This document shows positions 38,301 to 50,816 of a DNA stretch of 64,000 nt, in pieces. The notes below the pieces were generated by a model, which worked only from the letters and a program-made list of their open reading frames with translations, was not told the DNA's origin and ran no database searches. Source of the stretch: Mitragyna speciosa (lineage: Eukaryota; Streptophyta; Magnoliopsida; Gentianales; Rubiaceae); NCBI GenBank assembly GCA_024721245.1, contig CM045560.1, positions 2,852,001 through 2,916,000 of the forward strand, given 5' to 3'. A program made the position numbers and the translations under genes. The stretch's first letter is position 1; each line of letters begins with the position of its first letter.

Positions 38301-41300
38301 CTCTGTTCAGTGTCCCAAAGCCGACTGCCCCTGACAAGTTCATTTAGTTGATCCAACAGAATGACATTGAACAATTCTATAGTAATTTCACTTAATTTTG
38401 TAAGGAAACATAGGAGCTGATATAGTATTGTACTCTTTTTGTACCCAAATTCAAGCGTTTCCCTTCTTTTCCAGTTCCTAGAACACAAAATGTTCAAAAA
38501 GGCTTCCCGTTTTTTCTACCTCTTCTTTGTTGCTTCTCTTTCTGAATTCAACTCCGTTTTACACTATTAATTCTCAAAGATCAGAAGTGACTTATCTGCA
38601 GCATTGGTTGTTTCTACCTCTTCTTTCCCATAATCTTAATGCTTCTCTTTCTGAATCCAACTCTGTTTCATAATCCTCACACTATTATTTCTCAAAGATC
38701 AGAATTGACTTATCTGCAGCATTGGTTATTTCAAAATCAAGTCTAATTTGCAGTGGAGTAACAAATTTGAACTATGTTTTACAAAACCATCACAGTGAAC
38801 CCCCTACAGTTGGGGTTTGCAGTTAGTCGAACTATGGAACTCATATAAAGCTGATGGTATGAGTAGGTTGGTGCTCTCGAAGGGGAATCCATTGAGTGTC
38901 TATCGCACTTCTCTTACTAAAAGTTTGAAACTGACTGCAAAAGACGTTAGTTGGAGATGGAAGTGGAAGTATTTGCATTTGGCTGAGCTATATTTCACTG
39001 TAGCTATGTTTCACATTTTTATTGATTCTTCAGAATCATTAAATCAATTTTTTCATATGCTTGAGCTTTCAGAGTGCTTCAGATATGGTTTTGGCAGATG
39101 ACAATTTTGCAACCATTGTTGCTGTGAGTTCTTTCTTCCTGATTTTCATGGTTATTTTACTGGACATTTATTTTCAATATGCATTTCTTATTGAATGATT
39201 TTAGACAATTAATTTGATTCTCTGAATGTTACAGCATAAATCTGATTGTCTAATCAGCCATTTTTCTTATGGGTAGGCTGTTGCAGAGGGAAGGGCTATT
39301 TATAATAACACGAAGCAGTTTATCAGATACATGATATCTTCAAATATTGGTGAAGTAGTTTGTATTTTCTTTGCAGCAGTACTTGGTATACCTGACACTC
39401 TTATGCCCGTGAGTACCATTGGTAGCTATAATTTTTAAGATTTAAATGTTAAATATACTTACGTTCCTTTTTCTGGCTTTTAATCGGATTATCACCTTGC
39501 TAAGTCCTCGCTTTTGATTTAGAAGTTGACCATATGCATACTGATATTTCTACTGTGTTTATATAGTGGCTCATGTTACAGGTATCATATAGGCTTTCAC
39601 ATTTCTAGGTGCCAAAATAATCCTTTGATCCAACACTAACTTTTGTTACAAGACTAGCAAAAGATTTTTTTAATCTCCTTAAAAGCTGCTACATCTTTTA
39701 CTGGTAAATGCAGTAGCATTTGCATACTGAAGTAATTTGTTATAGGCCCACTTGATATAGAGGGTGCTGTACTTCTGGCTGTTTGATGCGTAATTAATAT
39801 GGCTTGCTGTTACATGGTTAAGTGTCTATTTCATGTGAAACACTTAACATTTCTCCAACACCACCCTATTTTATTGTCACATCCCGCACCCGGGTGTAAC
39901 ACGCCACGTATTAGGCTCACCCAATAAGTAAGGCTCAAAAAATTATCAAAGCAATTCTAAATCATAGACATCATAAATATTAAAGTACTCCAATTAATAT
40001 AAAAATACTCCAATAATAAAAATTTAACAGCTACAAAGTCATCAAACTTTCTTAGCAGAAACAAAATAACACCAAACACGAAATAAACTACTGTCATTGG
40101 CTCAAATACCAACTAACTATTGCTTACATAAAATTTGCCTTATTGATGACTAAGTACCTTGTTATCCTATCCTGAACTAATGATACCTGCAAAACAAATA
40201 ATATAAGTGGGATGAGCAACCACTATGCTCAGTAAGCAATTCCACGCCTTTCTCACTAGTCTGGGCAGTTACATATATATAAATATACATAGTACATGCA
40301 TTCATTCTGTCACACACTATCCATAATCACACAAAACAATAATACATAATATATATCAAAATTGTGGCATATCAAACGAAACATAATTTGCATATACATA
40401 ATCACACATAGGTAGGCTCAGATTCATCAATGCAGTAACCAGTGTAACTAGATATTTAGCCTAACTTTTCCCCAGTTAGGAGGGTCATAAACATGCGTGT
40501 ATGGCTTGACTACTCACCGTCAGATAGATATATCAAAAACTAGTTCTCTCCGGTGTACAAAGAATAATCAGAGCCAAATCATAACATGTCATACATTCAC
40601 ACATCACACGTACACATACACATACATATAAATAATCAAAGTGCCTCGATATATGAAGGAATTTTTGCACATATTACATGCCCATTCTGAGTTTCATATT
40701 ACGAAAATGTTTACGAAAGGAATAAATGTATATATGCAAAGAATTTTTCAAAACATGAGAAAGGTTAGGAACCACTTACCTCGAAGTCCAAATCCAGTTC
40801 TACTAATTCAAATAATCTTGATCCCAAGAATAGTCACCACCTAATTACCATCAAAGGAAAATAAAAATTTCACCTTAATAATTATATCTATAAAATACTA
40901 AAACTTATAGACCTATTTTGCGAATAGTTCTAAAATCCCAAAATACTACTAGAACGTATTTAGTTTTATTTAACTACCTAATAAGAAAAATAATATTAAT
41001 TAAGCCATAGCCAATGATTGACTTAAGAAGTTATATAATGAATAGACAATTAGATTAATTAAACTAACCCAAAGAATTCAATTCACTTCGACAATGCCCA
41101 CCAGTTGTTACCTAACTTCCTGCCAGATTACAAAGAAACAAAGCCTTCAATTTTCCTTTCATCGGAGCCCACAATTGGTTGATCAATGTTTTCAATTGAC
41201 TTGAGAAGTTAAGGCTTCCAATGGCTTCGGTACGAATCTGTTTTCAATTGGCTTGGGAAATCAAATGTTTTCAATTGCTTGGGAAGTCAAAGACTTCCAA

Positions 41301-44300
41301 TTGCATCCAAAGGCTGTGACCAATGGCTACGGCTTTGTCAAAATAAAAAGGAAATCCATGCGCAGAAACATTATTTAATTATATCCCTTGGCTAGAAATT
41401 TTGTTTTGACTGCCAAAGCCCATAGCAATCTGCCCAAACGGCAATAGGTCTACCCAATACCAATTCTCCAAATTGACGTTGTACGAATCAAAGAGCCTTG
41501 ACATCCTTTTTTTTTTTTTTTTTTAAGTTGCTTCGTCTTCAATAGAATCCACGAAAGATCATTTTTTTTTCCGGCAAACACAAAACTAATTTATCAACCT
41601 TGTCAATCTACAATCACTTCCAATTAAGATTCTAAAATAAAATATAATAATCAACCCCCCTAAAATTCCTAAATCCCAAATTTTCTACAAACCAATTCTA
41701 ACTAAACCAATTGATAAAACTTGAAAACAAGAACTAGACTTACCTTGACCGTTGTAGGGATCGTGAGAATAGTCTAAGGCCTCTAGATCTGCAAAATCTT
41801 GGCTTCCCTCTTGATCTTGACCTTGAAGAATATAGAGAGTCAATTTGTGAAAAATAGGTAAATAAACGTTGTTTTCTTCTACTGAATAGAAACGACTTCT
41901 TTATATTTATTTATTTATTTTATTAGGGCCTCTTTATATTTCTCCAATGCTCTAAAAAAAGCCCTAAAATATATTTTTCATATTTTGCACTTAAGCCCAT
42001 GACACTGGGCACGGGTATTTTATTTATGACTCAGAATTTTGTATAGTGGCAGATGCTAGAGGTGGTTATTACTAATTAGAATAAAGCAGGTAGATAAGTT
42101 TCGACTGGTTTTTCTGTAGCATATAAAGTGGAAACTCAAATTGTAGATTGCACAAAGTGTTGGGCAAGTAAGAAGCAACACATTAATGAAGCAAATGCAT
42201 AAGGCTGACATGGAGAAGTATTTATCTAATGGATCTTAGATGGACAGCGAAAGGCTTTGGTTGAGTTTAGTTGTGGTGCTGGTTTATAAGTTACAGACTT
42301 GTGATAATTTGTTTATCAATATTCAACTCATCAAACTTAAAGCTGAACTTTGATTTTGAGGATCATGCCATTCAATAATATCTTAATGTCGAGATTTTAC
42401 TTTTTGTGGCAAAATTCATGAAGTCTTCAATGATCTTTTTGGTGTTCAATTCTCAATGATCAGTTTGCATCTGTATGGCAATAATGAGTACTAAATTTTT
42501 TCTTGGGGTGATGTAATCTGTTGTCTTGCAGGTCCAGCTGCTCTGGGTAAATTTGGTTACCGATGGATTGCCTGCAACTGCCATTGGATTCAATAAGCAA
42601 GACTCAGATGTGATGAAGGCTAAACCCCGCAAGGTGTTTACTATGCATTTGCTTAAACATAAGTAATTTTTTTGGTCTAGATTCATGTTTGGTTATGTCC
42701 GCTCATGGGACAGGGCAACCTTTCATCTTTTCTTGTTTGGGTTCCTTTTTGCTTAGTTCCTTCTTTTGGATAAGTTAAAGCTTCCAGCCTCCAGAGTTAA
42801 GCTTCCTTTTCACCCCCGCACCCCCACTCTCTTTTTCAGCTCAGAATTATTACTTGGATTGATTGGTTATTCGAACTCAATAAAAATAGACGGTAAGTCA
42901 GCTCATTATTGCCCTTTTGCTTCGGTGGTTGCAAGGATGATGTCAAATCTGACATTTACATGAGCTGATACCCTTTGAGCTGTTTAAGAAAGGAGGTCTA
43001 CTGAGAAATGCTGTTACTGTCTCTGGTTACTGGAAATGAAAATTTTTGGTTTGTCAAGCCAATTTTGGCAGAATGTTCTGTCATTCCTTAATATTCTAAT
43101 CTTTATTTACTTTTCAATATCTATTAGATACATTTCGAGTCTTTTATCCACTGTCAATGCCATGGTTTTTCTTTTTTTTTTTTTCCCTTTTTTTTCCACC
43201 TTTTTGGCATCACCATGTTTTTTCACTAAGATTGCAGCTAGTGATGTACGGTTAAAATTTACATTGATAATGCTTGTATGCTAAATTCATCCTTCACAAA
43301 TCAGATATCTAATGCTGAATTTACCCGCTATTCTTCTATTCCTTTAACGTGCTTCTCCTTTCCAAGGGACCTTCATCCTCAAGAGTTAGATCTTCGGTTT
43401 CTTTTTATAGTTTGTAGCTGTGAAGAGTGTTTGATGTCTCAGTTCTAATCAGTTCACTCTCGACTTTGTTTGAATGGCAGGTCAATGAAGCAGTGGTGTC
43501 TGGATGGCTGTTCTTCCGCTATTTGGTTATTGGAGGTAGTAATGAATGGCTCAGAAAGCTCTTATTTATGTATTCTGTTGGTCAGTGGTCGTAGCTTGTT
43601 CTGGCCTTGTATTTGAAGTTGTTAGCATTTTGTGGATAATATTCTGACTTATAAAGCTAGCATATTCGTAGACTAACTAGGCTATGTTTTCAAACTGCTG
43701 GCATAAGAGGTTTACTTTCGGCACTCATCTGACTGTTCAGGGAAAAGAATTTCAAATCCTCTTTCTTCTTTCCCCTTGAAATGTGATTTGGTTTTAACGT
43801 TTATTCATACTTTTGCATTCAATTATTAATACAATTTGCTGCTTGAGGATCACTTTCTCTAATTTTCTGCACTACTAGACTGGGTATGTCATTGTCTGGT
43901 CTGATTGCTAATCATTGATGGTTTGAAATTAATTTAAGATTGATCAATATAAGAAACAGGTTATGTCGAGCTGTAAACTAGTCGAGCTATTAGCGAACAA
44001 AACTCAACTTGACTTCTATAAGCTCGTGTTCGGCTCGTTTGTTTGATTAACATAGCCAAGCTCAAACACCAAATAAAGCTCAATTATCAAACAAGCAAAC
44101 ACGAGTATGGTTCACGAAAGCTCATTTTTGTTTGTGAACAATAAGGTATAAATAGCAGTTAAATTGTTAATTATCATTTTCACCTTCATAGTGGTTTAAT
44201 TTTTTTCAATATTTAATATTTTTTCAAACAAATGATAAACTACAATTCTAACTTTTAGAAAATTTATATTCGAACTTGAGCTCAAGCTTGACTGGTACGT

Positions 44301-47300
44301 GACATAAACGAGTTTAGCTCAATCTTGAGTTCAAATTTTGGCTTTTGCTAAACGAGATGAGTTCGAACAACAGTTTTAGCTAGTATAATAAATAACCCGA
44401 GCTCATACGAGTTTTGAATCGTAAACTAGCCAAACTCAAACGTGAAATACTTAGCTTGACTAGGTTCATCTTTGAAGTTATGGTATGATAGAAATCATTG
44501 CACTATTGGTTGGACCTAGGAAGTTGTTTGTGCATGTTAATTTGGCTATAGTTGCCCTGCCAACCCCCACCCCCTTTCCCTGTTGAGGGATGGGGCGGGG
44601 CCTCTGGGAAGTTTGCTATAACCACGTCTTCACTAAAAGCTTGCACCTTCTAGTTTGACCATCAAACTACACAATTTCAGGTTTAAAATTGACCCAATTT
44701 GCTGTGCAATTGACCACCCTGCATCCTTTACTTCCAACTCAATATCACAATAATAGATTTTGAAAGGTCATGTAAATGTAATATGTGACAAATGCTTCTT
44801 TGTTGCGATTTTTTACTTTTTTCCTTCCTTCTACTAATTGTGATTGAGATTTTGGCTGGTGCAGCATATGTTGGACTTGCCACTATTGCTGGATTCATAT
44901 GGTGGTTTGTTTACTCTGATAGTGGGCCTAAAATTCCATATAGTGAATTGGTAAGCTTTCTTCTACACTATCATTGATATCTAAATTGAGCATGTGCTGT
45001 AATCCGGGCCCACAAGAATGGACAAATCTCCCTGCCTCCTCTTCCCAGGTGGATAAAATATAGAACAATAAAACAAATGGATTTCATTGTCATGGGTTTG
45101 CCCTCAGCTTTTTTTGTTGATTGGCATCTGTCTTGCCAAACATTTCTTTTGCAATATATGATAATATTATATAGGTTTGTGATTTCTAAAATCTCAAGAA
45201 TTATAGAAATTCATGCATTACTGTCTATTTTGTCGTTCTATTTGTTCTACAAGAAGTTTCAGTTCCAATGTGTCGTCCATATTATTGTTGCATTTGTTGC
45301 TTTGGTGAATTTTCTGCCTTTTTGAGCTTTTTTTATGCATTCTGATTATTGCTTTTTTTAGCTTTTGTGACTCTGTTCTGCTCAAAATCTGAAAATTTCC
45401 TTTAACAGACACCTCTTTATTGTATCTTAACATTTCAGATGAATTTTGATAGCTGTTCAACAAGGGAAACTGCTTATCCGTGCAGTGTTTTTAGTGATCG
45501 GCATCCCTCAACTGTTTCAATGACAGTGCTTGTTGTCGTTGAGATGTTCAATGCCTTGAATAATCTAAGTGAAAATCAGTCCCTCCTGTGAGTATGCAAG
45601 CACCTGAAACTATGTACCATAGTTGATTCCACATTCTCCCCCTTACCCCAACCTCTACCAGGAACTTAACAATTGAGATGATGAATGCGTGCATTACAAT
45701 ATACCAATTTCTAGTTTGTGGCAACTGCAGCTTCTTTGTCTGCAAACCTGCAGACTGAATAAAGTTGTTGAAATTTCTAGTAACTTAAGAAAGGAGCTAC
45801 TGATTGGTAGTTTGATGAACTTATCTGCTCTCGGTAGATTTACAGTTTTAAGCTTATGTTAGTTTCGGATGGTAATTTCTTTGCTCAATATGATCTAATA
45901 ATGCACTTTCATGTCTCTATTTGAATTTGAAGCTTAAACACTGTTTCTGATTATAGTGTCATCCCTCCCTGGAGTAACCTGTGGCTAGTTGCTTCGATTG
46001 TCTTGACAATACTCCTTCACATGCTTATTTTATATGTGCAACCATTGGCAGTTCTTTTCTCTGTAAGTTGATATTTTCTGAATTCCATTTCTTGGATAAT
46101 TGATCCTCTTCTTTTCCGTGTGGACATCCATTTTGACATTGTAATTTACCTGTTCTACTTTGCAGGTAGCACCGTTAAGTTGGTCAGACTGGACAGTTGT
46201 CATGTACCTTTCATTTCCTGTAAGCTATCAGAGCTTTAAAACACATACACATGGATATGTGAATTCTTTATATGAATGTCAATGCAGAATGATATTGCAA
46301 CTCTCAATGCTGCTTCTCATCTTATTCAGTGGATTAATTTATCATTGATTCTCAAATTAGTATGGCTAACGTGTCATTAAGGTATATAGTTGATCAACCA
46401 AAAGCTTTCTTTACCTTGTTAGCAATCTGGTAGAAAATGTCAATGCCAGTAGTTCTCATTCACACCATTCAGACAGTAATAAGGAAGATAAAAAATGATT
46501 GTTTTTTTTTTTTCTGGAATTGTATTAATATATGACTCTGGATGCTGATATTCTACTATTCGCAAGTTTATTTTCTCCATGATAGATTGAAAAATTGATC
46601 TTGAGATGTAACTTTCTATAAAAGGATAACATGAAGAGATTGTGTTTGATTCTTGGTAATTTATCTGTATACATGAAAAAACGTATAGTTGTGTTTGTTC
46701 TAGTGTTGAAGGGGAGATTGGTATAGCATCAGTAAGGAAAGATGCGTGAAAGAGATGGGTTTTGATATTGTCTGTCATTACCTGGTTTTATAGGTTTCAG
46801 GTCGCACCTAGATTGAATCTCTTCATTGCATATGGATGGAACCATAAATTTCCTGAGATTTGTTGATATGACATTAGTTGCTAACAGTTTGAATTAGTTT
46901 CACTTAGTGATCATTGTTTTGCTCGTAATAAGCGAATAATATTACTTTTTGATAAAAGGAACAATATTTGATGTTCAGTGCGTTTATGGAACACTCATGT
47001 TGAACTTATGAAGATCAATTATTATTGGTCAAAAATGACTTTTATTTTGTTTTTTTTTTTTGGCCCACGTTTTAAACTTTTTTATGTGCAAATTTTGTTC
47101 TGTGGTTTGTGAATTTCTTCCTCTCGTAAACTAATTCTAATTGTTTAGCTAAAGCAGGCACGTAGATAGTCATGTAGGATTTTCCTCAGAAAGGTAGTTG
47201 CGTGAGCAAGATACCATAGGACGTACACATCAAGTTCAAATTTCCAATCAGCTTGCATTCCCCTATTCCTAATGAGACGTTCCCTCTGGTTCAGGTTATA

Positions 47301-47545
47301 ATAATTGATGAGATACTGAAGTTCTTCTCAAGAAACTCAGGTGGTAATATTGATGTTCTAGTCCCCCTCCCCCCCTCTTTATTTTGGCTGCCCTCATGCG
47401 CGGAAGAATTCTTTTTCCTTAGAAGTGTATCATCTTTATCGATTATTAATATTTCCATTGTTATTCCTTTTATCCAGGCATAAGGCTCAATTTTAGGTTC
47501 CGAAGAGGAGATTTACTTCCAAAAAGAGAGTTGCGTGACAAGTAA
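23377..47545 (+). CDS. ECA3: ECA3-type P-type Ca2+/Mn2+-transporting ATPase, 1000 aa
   Basis: 34 exons: 23377-23409, 23608-23658, 23792-23825, 24534-24551, 25458-25594, 25839-25913, 26082-26127, 27104-27163, 27268-27348, 27865-27950, 28793-28894, 29006-29059, 29936-30037, 30144-30202, 30842-30986, 31786-31893, 32838-32990, 33080-33184, 34559-34755, 35709-35820, 36386-36484, 36583-36728, 36867-36924, 37886-37978, 39073-39123, 39277-39408, 42532-42633, 43481-43535, 44865-44950, 45439-45587, 45957-46062, 46166-46219, 47295-47340, 47478-47545. They join in phase to 1001 codons; Arabidopsis ECA3 is about 998 aa. Type IIA pump hallmarks are intact: TM4 PEGLPA at 304-309, the phosphorylated Asp347 in DKTGT, KGAPE (Lys511) for nucleotide binding, TGDGVNDAP at 691-699, and TM6 Asn786/Asp790 in NLVTD for ion binding. 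Known ECA3 loads Ca2+ and Mn2+ into Golgi or endosomal compartments. Exon 4 is only 18 bases. Several introns carry repeats. No defect seen. Confidence 0.97.
25057..25083. repeat. Poly-G and GA tract in ECA3 intron 4
   Basis: About 16 consecutive G residues followed by a short GA run. Such tracts are often mis-sized in assemblies, so the exact length is uncertain. Confidence 0.8.
34870..35345 (-). mobile_element. 5'-truncated LINE-like fragment, antisense in ECA3 intron 19
   Basis: On the minus strand a frame from 35312 ends in KRLGLGSKVYNLWHTKNR and stops at 35115. It resembles the segment found after the zinc-binding domain at the C-terminus of plant LINE reverse transcriptases (a basic KRL..L...VY..W..RN pattern). 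About 240 bases of 3' UTR-like sequence follow, with an AATAAA near its end. Only the last part of the element would be present, as is usual for LINE insertions. No poly-A tail or target duplication could be fixed. Confidence 0.4.
39875..42015. mobile_element. 2.1 kb non-coding repeat element, copy 1, in ECA3 intron 26
   Basis: It begins TGTCACATCCCGCACCCGGG and ends CACTGGGCACGGG. TATTTTAT flanks both sides (39867-39874 and 42016-42023), a possible 8 bp target duplication, although AT-rich. It aligns along its length with 58017-60149: the same opening (GTGTAACAC, TTAGGCTCACCCAAT), a shared GAGCAACCA...TGCTCAGTAAGCA block, a shared GGTTAGGAACCACTTACC block and the same closing AAGCCCA. A GTGCCCAG-type motif near each end is inverted. 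It has no coding capacity. It could be a long solo LTR or a non-autonomous DNA transposon; the ends do not decide. Confidence 0.65.
43960..44470. mobile_element. MITE-like GAGCTCG-rich sequence in ECA3 intron 28
   Basis: An AT-rich block with many AGCTCG, GAGCTTG and AAACGAG words in both orientations. An internal hairpin pairs CTCGTGTTCGGCTCGTTTG (about 44024) with CAAACAAGCAAACACGAG (about 44088). GTAAACTAG occurs near both ends (about 43973 and 44423). This self-complementary word use is typical of MITE families in plants. Exact ends and target duplication are unclear. Confidence 0.45.
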
Positions 47546-49060
47546 CAGGGAGTGTGGACCATCTCCTTCAAGTTTTCTGGGGGTACTGCCATATGGTTCC
47601 TGTTGCATATATCCCTGAGTGGGTATAATTTAATTCGCAATGATAAATGACTTGTTTTGTCGTTTGCAAGCAAAAAGGAATTTGCAATATTGCAAGGGAA
47701 AATATTCATCTATGCTGTGGACATCCCCTGTATTGGTGTTTTTGTAGCTTGAATGTCCTGTAGTGTCTTCACCACAAGAGCTAGAAGAGCTTTGCACATC
47801 AACTTTGACAGTTACGGAAGAAGGTTAACTGTTCTGACACAGAAAGCATCAACAGTCCTAGTTTCCCTCAACAGATGCTCAAAGTGATTTATGTTGTTGT
47901 ACAATTGATTAAAGCTTGATGAAGTTTTTCTTTCTTTATCACTTCTGCCCCTTTTTTGGGGGTTGGGGGGTGGAGCTTGGATGATGGGGAGATTGGCACT
48001 TGAATGTAATTACATCTGTTGCACATGGTTAAATGAACATTAAGCTACCTGACTGGGCAGTGCCTGGTTCGTTTAAAGTATTCATCCTTCCTTCTCTTTT
48101 AGGGGGTTTCAAGTCTTCTTGAGAACGCAATAAAACATTTTGCAGATAACCTTTGTTCTTCATCACGATATGCATTTATATGGAAAGAAGGCCTGTCCAA
48201 ATTTTGTACCGTCGGCTTTTGTTAATCTATATTGATTTTTGATGTAACTGTTGCTGGTTCCTGAAAAGTGTGTGTTAACACATTGTTGTGCGAATGGAAA
48301 ATCTTAATTACACCTTGGTTAAAATTTTAATTAGATTATTTTGTGCGGTTAAAGTTATTGGTGCATTAGAAAATTATTATTGCTCAAATGTTTGGGCAGT
48401 CTGTTAAAAAATATGATACGTTTCTGCTATCGATAGTTTCATAAAATTTATCTTTTGGCTTTGCTGGAGGAAAATTGTCTCCTTTGGTAGAGGGGACAGA
48501 CGTAAGGAAACTAATCAAACTTAGGACTCGGGATTAGCAAAGGTGTCGGGGCTAACTAGAATTTAGTCTGCCAAAAGTATTTTTTCCCATTTACAGCATA
48601 ATACGAAAATGTACATCAATTAGTGTTCTGACAAACATTCTCTCTGTCTGATAAAAAAATAAAATAAAAACTAGATTATCCTTTTGCTTGTTTAATAATT
48701 TTTTTTTGGACATATTTGTGTAATAAATATGATCATTTTCTGACTAAGTATGGAAAAGTAATTATACAAGGTATATATTATAAATCATAGCTCTTTATAA
48801 ACATTATTTAGCCACAAAACCTTAAAAAAAAAAAGAAGAAAAATCCTCAAATCAACAAAGGTGTAAGGTTTCCATATTTGTCCTAGTCAATAAGGGATTA
48901 AAAATTGCAAACAATACTATAATATGTTAAATAAACGTGCTATATTTAGGTAATGCAATAAAAAAAGTCAAGTATTTTTTTTAATAAAGTGATAAATTAA
49001 CAATGAATTTTTATCAATCTTTTGAGAAAATTTATACATTATTGTTTAATTTTGTTACAT
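47546..49060. other. ECA3 3' UTR and AT-rich spacer
   Basis: The first several hundred bases are probably the ECA3 3' UTR; the polyadenylation site was not fixed. After about 48300 the DNA is AT-rich without a recognised gene. Confidence 0.55.
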
Positions 49061-49073
49061 CACACCATTTTAT

Positions 49074-49300
49074 GTCTCCATAGTTTCTCTATTCTATTTA
49101 TGAATGCAATAATTCCATGATATCTTTCCCGGAATCTCTGTTAGGATAATAAAAATAATAATTCAAATTCGCACAGCCAAGAGATTAGCTAATACAAAAC
49201 AAGAAGGAGACCCAATTATCTATGAAAATAATACATACATTACATCTTCTCTGGAATCTCTGTTAGGATAACAAAAATCAACAATTTAAATTCACATACT
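49074..49300 (+). pseudogene. Decayed copies of the SKP1-like gene's 5' end
   Basis: GTCTCCATAGTTTCTCTATTC followed by TATTTATGAATGCAATAATTCCATGATATCTTTCCC (49074-49131) aligns closely with the start region of the SKP1-like gene (about 49567-49625: TCTCCATCGTTTACATATTC, TATTTATGAAAACG, TTCTTCCATCATGTCTTCCCC). A second, weaker copy lies at about 49240-49280. Both share a GGAATCTCTGTTAGGATAA tail about 145 bases apart. Neither has an open frame, so they are remnants of local tandem duplication. Confidence 0.55.
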
Positions 49301-49593
49301 TAAATTTAGAAGGAGCAAAAACTAAATTTTGATTAGAAACGTTTTGCATATATACAATCATCTAGCTACCAGATTTTAAAGAAAGTAATATTAATTCCAA
49401 TCATTCTAGAATTATAATACATGGGTTAAACCCACATGGATTCAATATCTAACTAATTAAAGTTAGGAAGTAAAATCCTCCTCAACCAACAATCCTATGT
49501 AAATCTAAAATAATTAAAATACTCATTAAATATTTAAATATTAAATAACTTGATTTAATATCTCAAAGTCTCCATCGTTTACATATTCTATTT

Positions 49594-49992
49594 ATGAAAA
49601 CGAATTCTTCCATCATGTCTTCCCCAGAGGCCAACATGCTAACGTTGAAAAGCTCCGACAACGTCGAATTTGTCGTGAAAGAATCCGTGGCGGTCCAATG
49701 TGTGACAATAAAGAGCATGGTTGATGGAGGTTGTCTGACCTCGAACACCATTTCTTTACCCGATATAGATAGCAAAATCTTGGCCATGATATTAGAGTAT
49801 CTCAATCAACATGGAGATCGAGATTCTAAGGTTTCAGTTGAGAATGAAAAAGAGTTTGATGCTAAGTTCGTGGACAAACGAATAGGAGAGCTTTTTGATC
49901 TTGTTTTGGCTGCAGATTATCTCCAAATCAAGAGTTTGCTTGATATAATTTGTGACGCAATCTCTAACACAATCATGGCGGGATCGGTTTGA
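49594..49992 (+). CDS. SKP1-like protein lacking its C-terminal end, 132 aa
   Basis: Single exon. Residues 15-74 match the SKP1 POZ/BTB-like fold (MLTLKSSDNVEFVVKESVA, then CVTIKSMV, LPDIDSKILAMILEYLNQH). Residues 88-127 match the second SKP1 block (FDAKFVDKRIGELFDLVLAADYLQIKSLLDIICDAIS). SKP1 bridges cullin-1 to F-box proteins in SCF ubiquitin ligases. Plant family members are usually 150-170 aa and end in a TPEEIR-containing segment that contacts the F-box; here the frame stops after AGSV and that segment is in no nearby frame. The protein could keep the cullin-binding surface with weakened F-box binding (inference), or the gene may be decaying. Start is uncertain: Met1, Met8 (49615) or Met15 are possible; Met8 best fits the family N-terminus. 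No intron or TATA box was identified. Confidence 0.82.
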   Translation: MKTNSSIMSSPEANMLTLKSSDNVEFVVKESVAVQCVTIKSMVDGGCLTSNTISLPDIDSKILAMILEYLNQHGDRDSKVSVENEKEFDAKFVDKRIGELFDLVLAADYLQIKSLLDIICDAISNTIMAGSV

Positions 49993-50816
49993 GTATGTTA
50001 ATTCATGATGGTGTCAAATTTCGCTCAACTTTGATTGTAGAATAAATAGGCATCTGAATCGTTTGATTTTTCTATGTTTGAAAATTAAATTGCTCTTGTT
50101 TGGTCACAAATTTTGGACTCTTTTGTGCTACTTTTTGGAAAAGAATTAACATAAGAAGATATAGAGAACAGTATAATTTTAAAGTTTTTGAAGCAGTTTG
50201 TTAGGCAATCCATGTGAGAATAATATACAAACATCGAAATGAGTAAAAAAAATTGTTTTTGACAAACTACTCATTTATCTTTGTTAATTCAACACATGTT
50301 AGCAAAGAATGTGTTGCTTTTGTTTTTGTTTTTTTCATTTAAATCTACATATGAAAAGTAAGAAAATATATGTTTATGCTAAAGGAGAGCCCGGCAAAAA
50401 TTACTTTTAGACGTTACGCAGCCTCTCAACAGCCCAACCCCACCTATTGCGGGCCAAAAGAGTCAGTGAAACTGGACAAATTATTGGATGTCCAAGACAA
50501 AACCCAAGAATCCAGGCGTTCTTAAAGTTATGGCCCGTTAGCTGATATGAAGGCATACTAATGTATAAAATAACAGTTATAGTAAGGAAATGGCTTTAAA
50601 AATGTGATTGGTATAGTTTTTAGTTTTGTGGGTAACATTGGATTTTTTTTTTTCCGTGTAACCTTGAATTCTTGGTCATCCATCACTGAAATTGTTGACC
50701 AACGTTACTTATTTACTGATTAATCAAGAGTGATCATAAATTTGCATCTTAAATAATCTTCAAAGAAGGTAAATGCTGGATTGGTTATGGAATTCTAAGG
50801 TTTGCGCACCAATTGA
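49993..50816. other. Spacer between SKP1-like and SCPL genes
   Basis: Convergent 3' ends of the plus-strand SKP1-like gene and the minus-strand SCPL gene, with no other gene seen. It is AT-rich, with a poly-T run near 50644. Confidence 0.55.
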
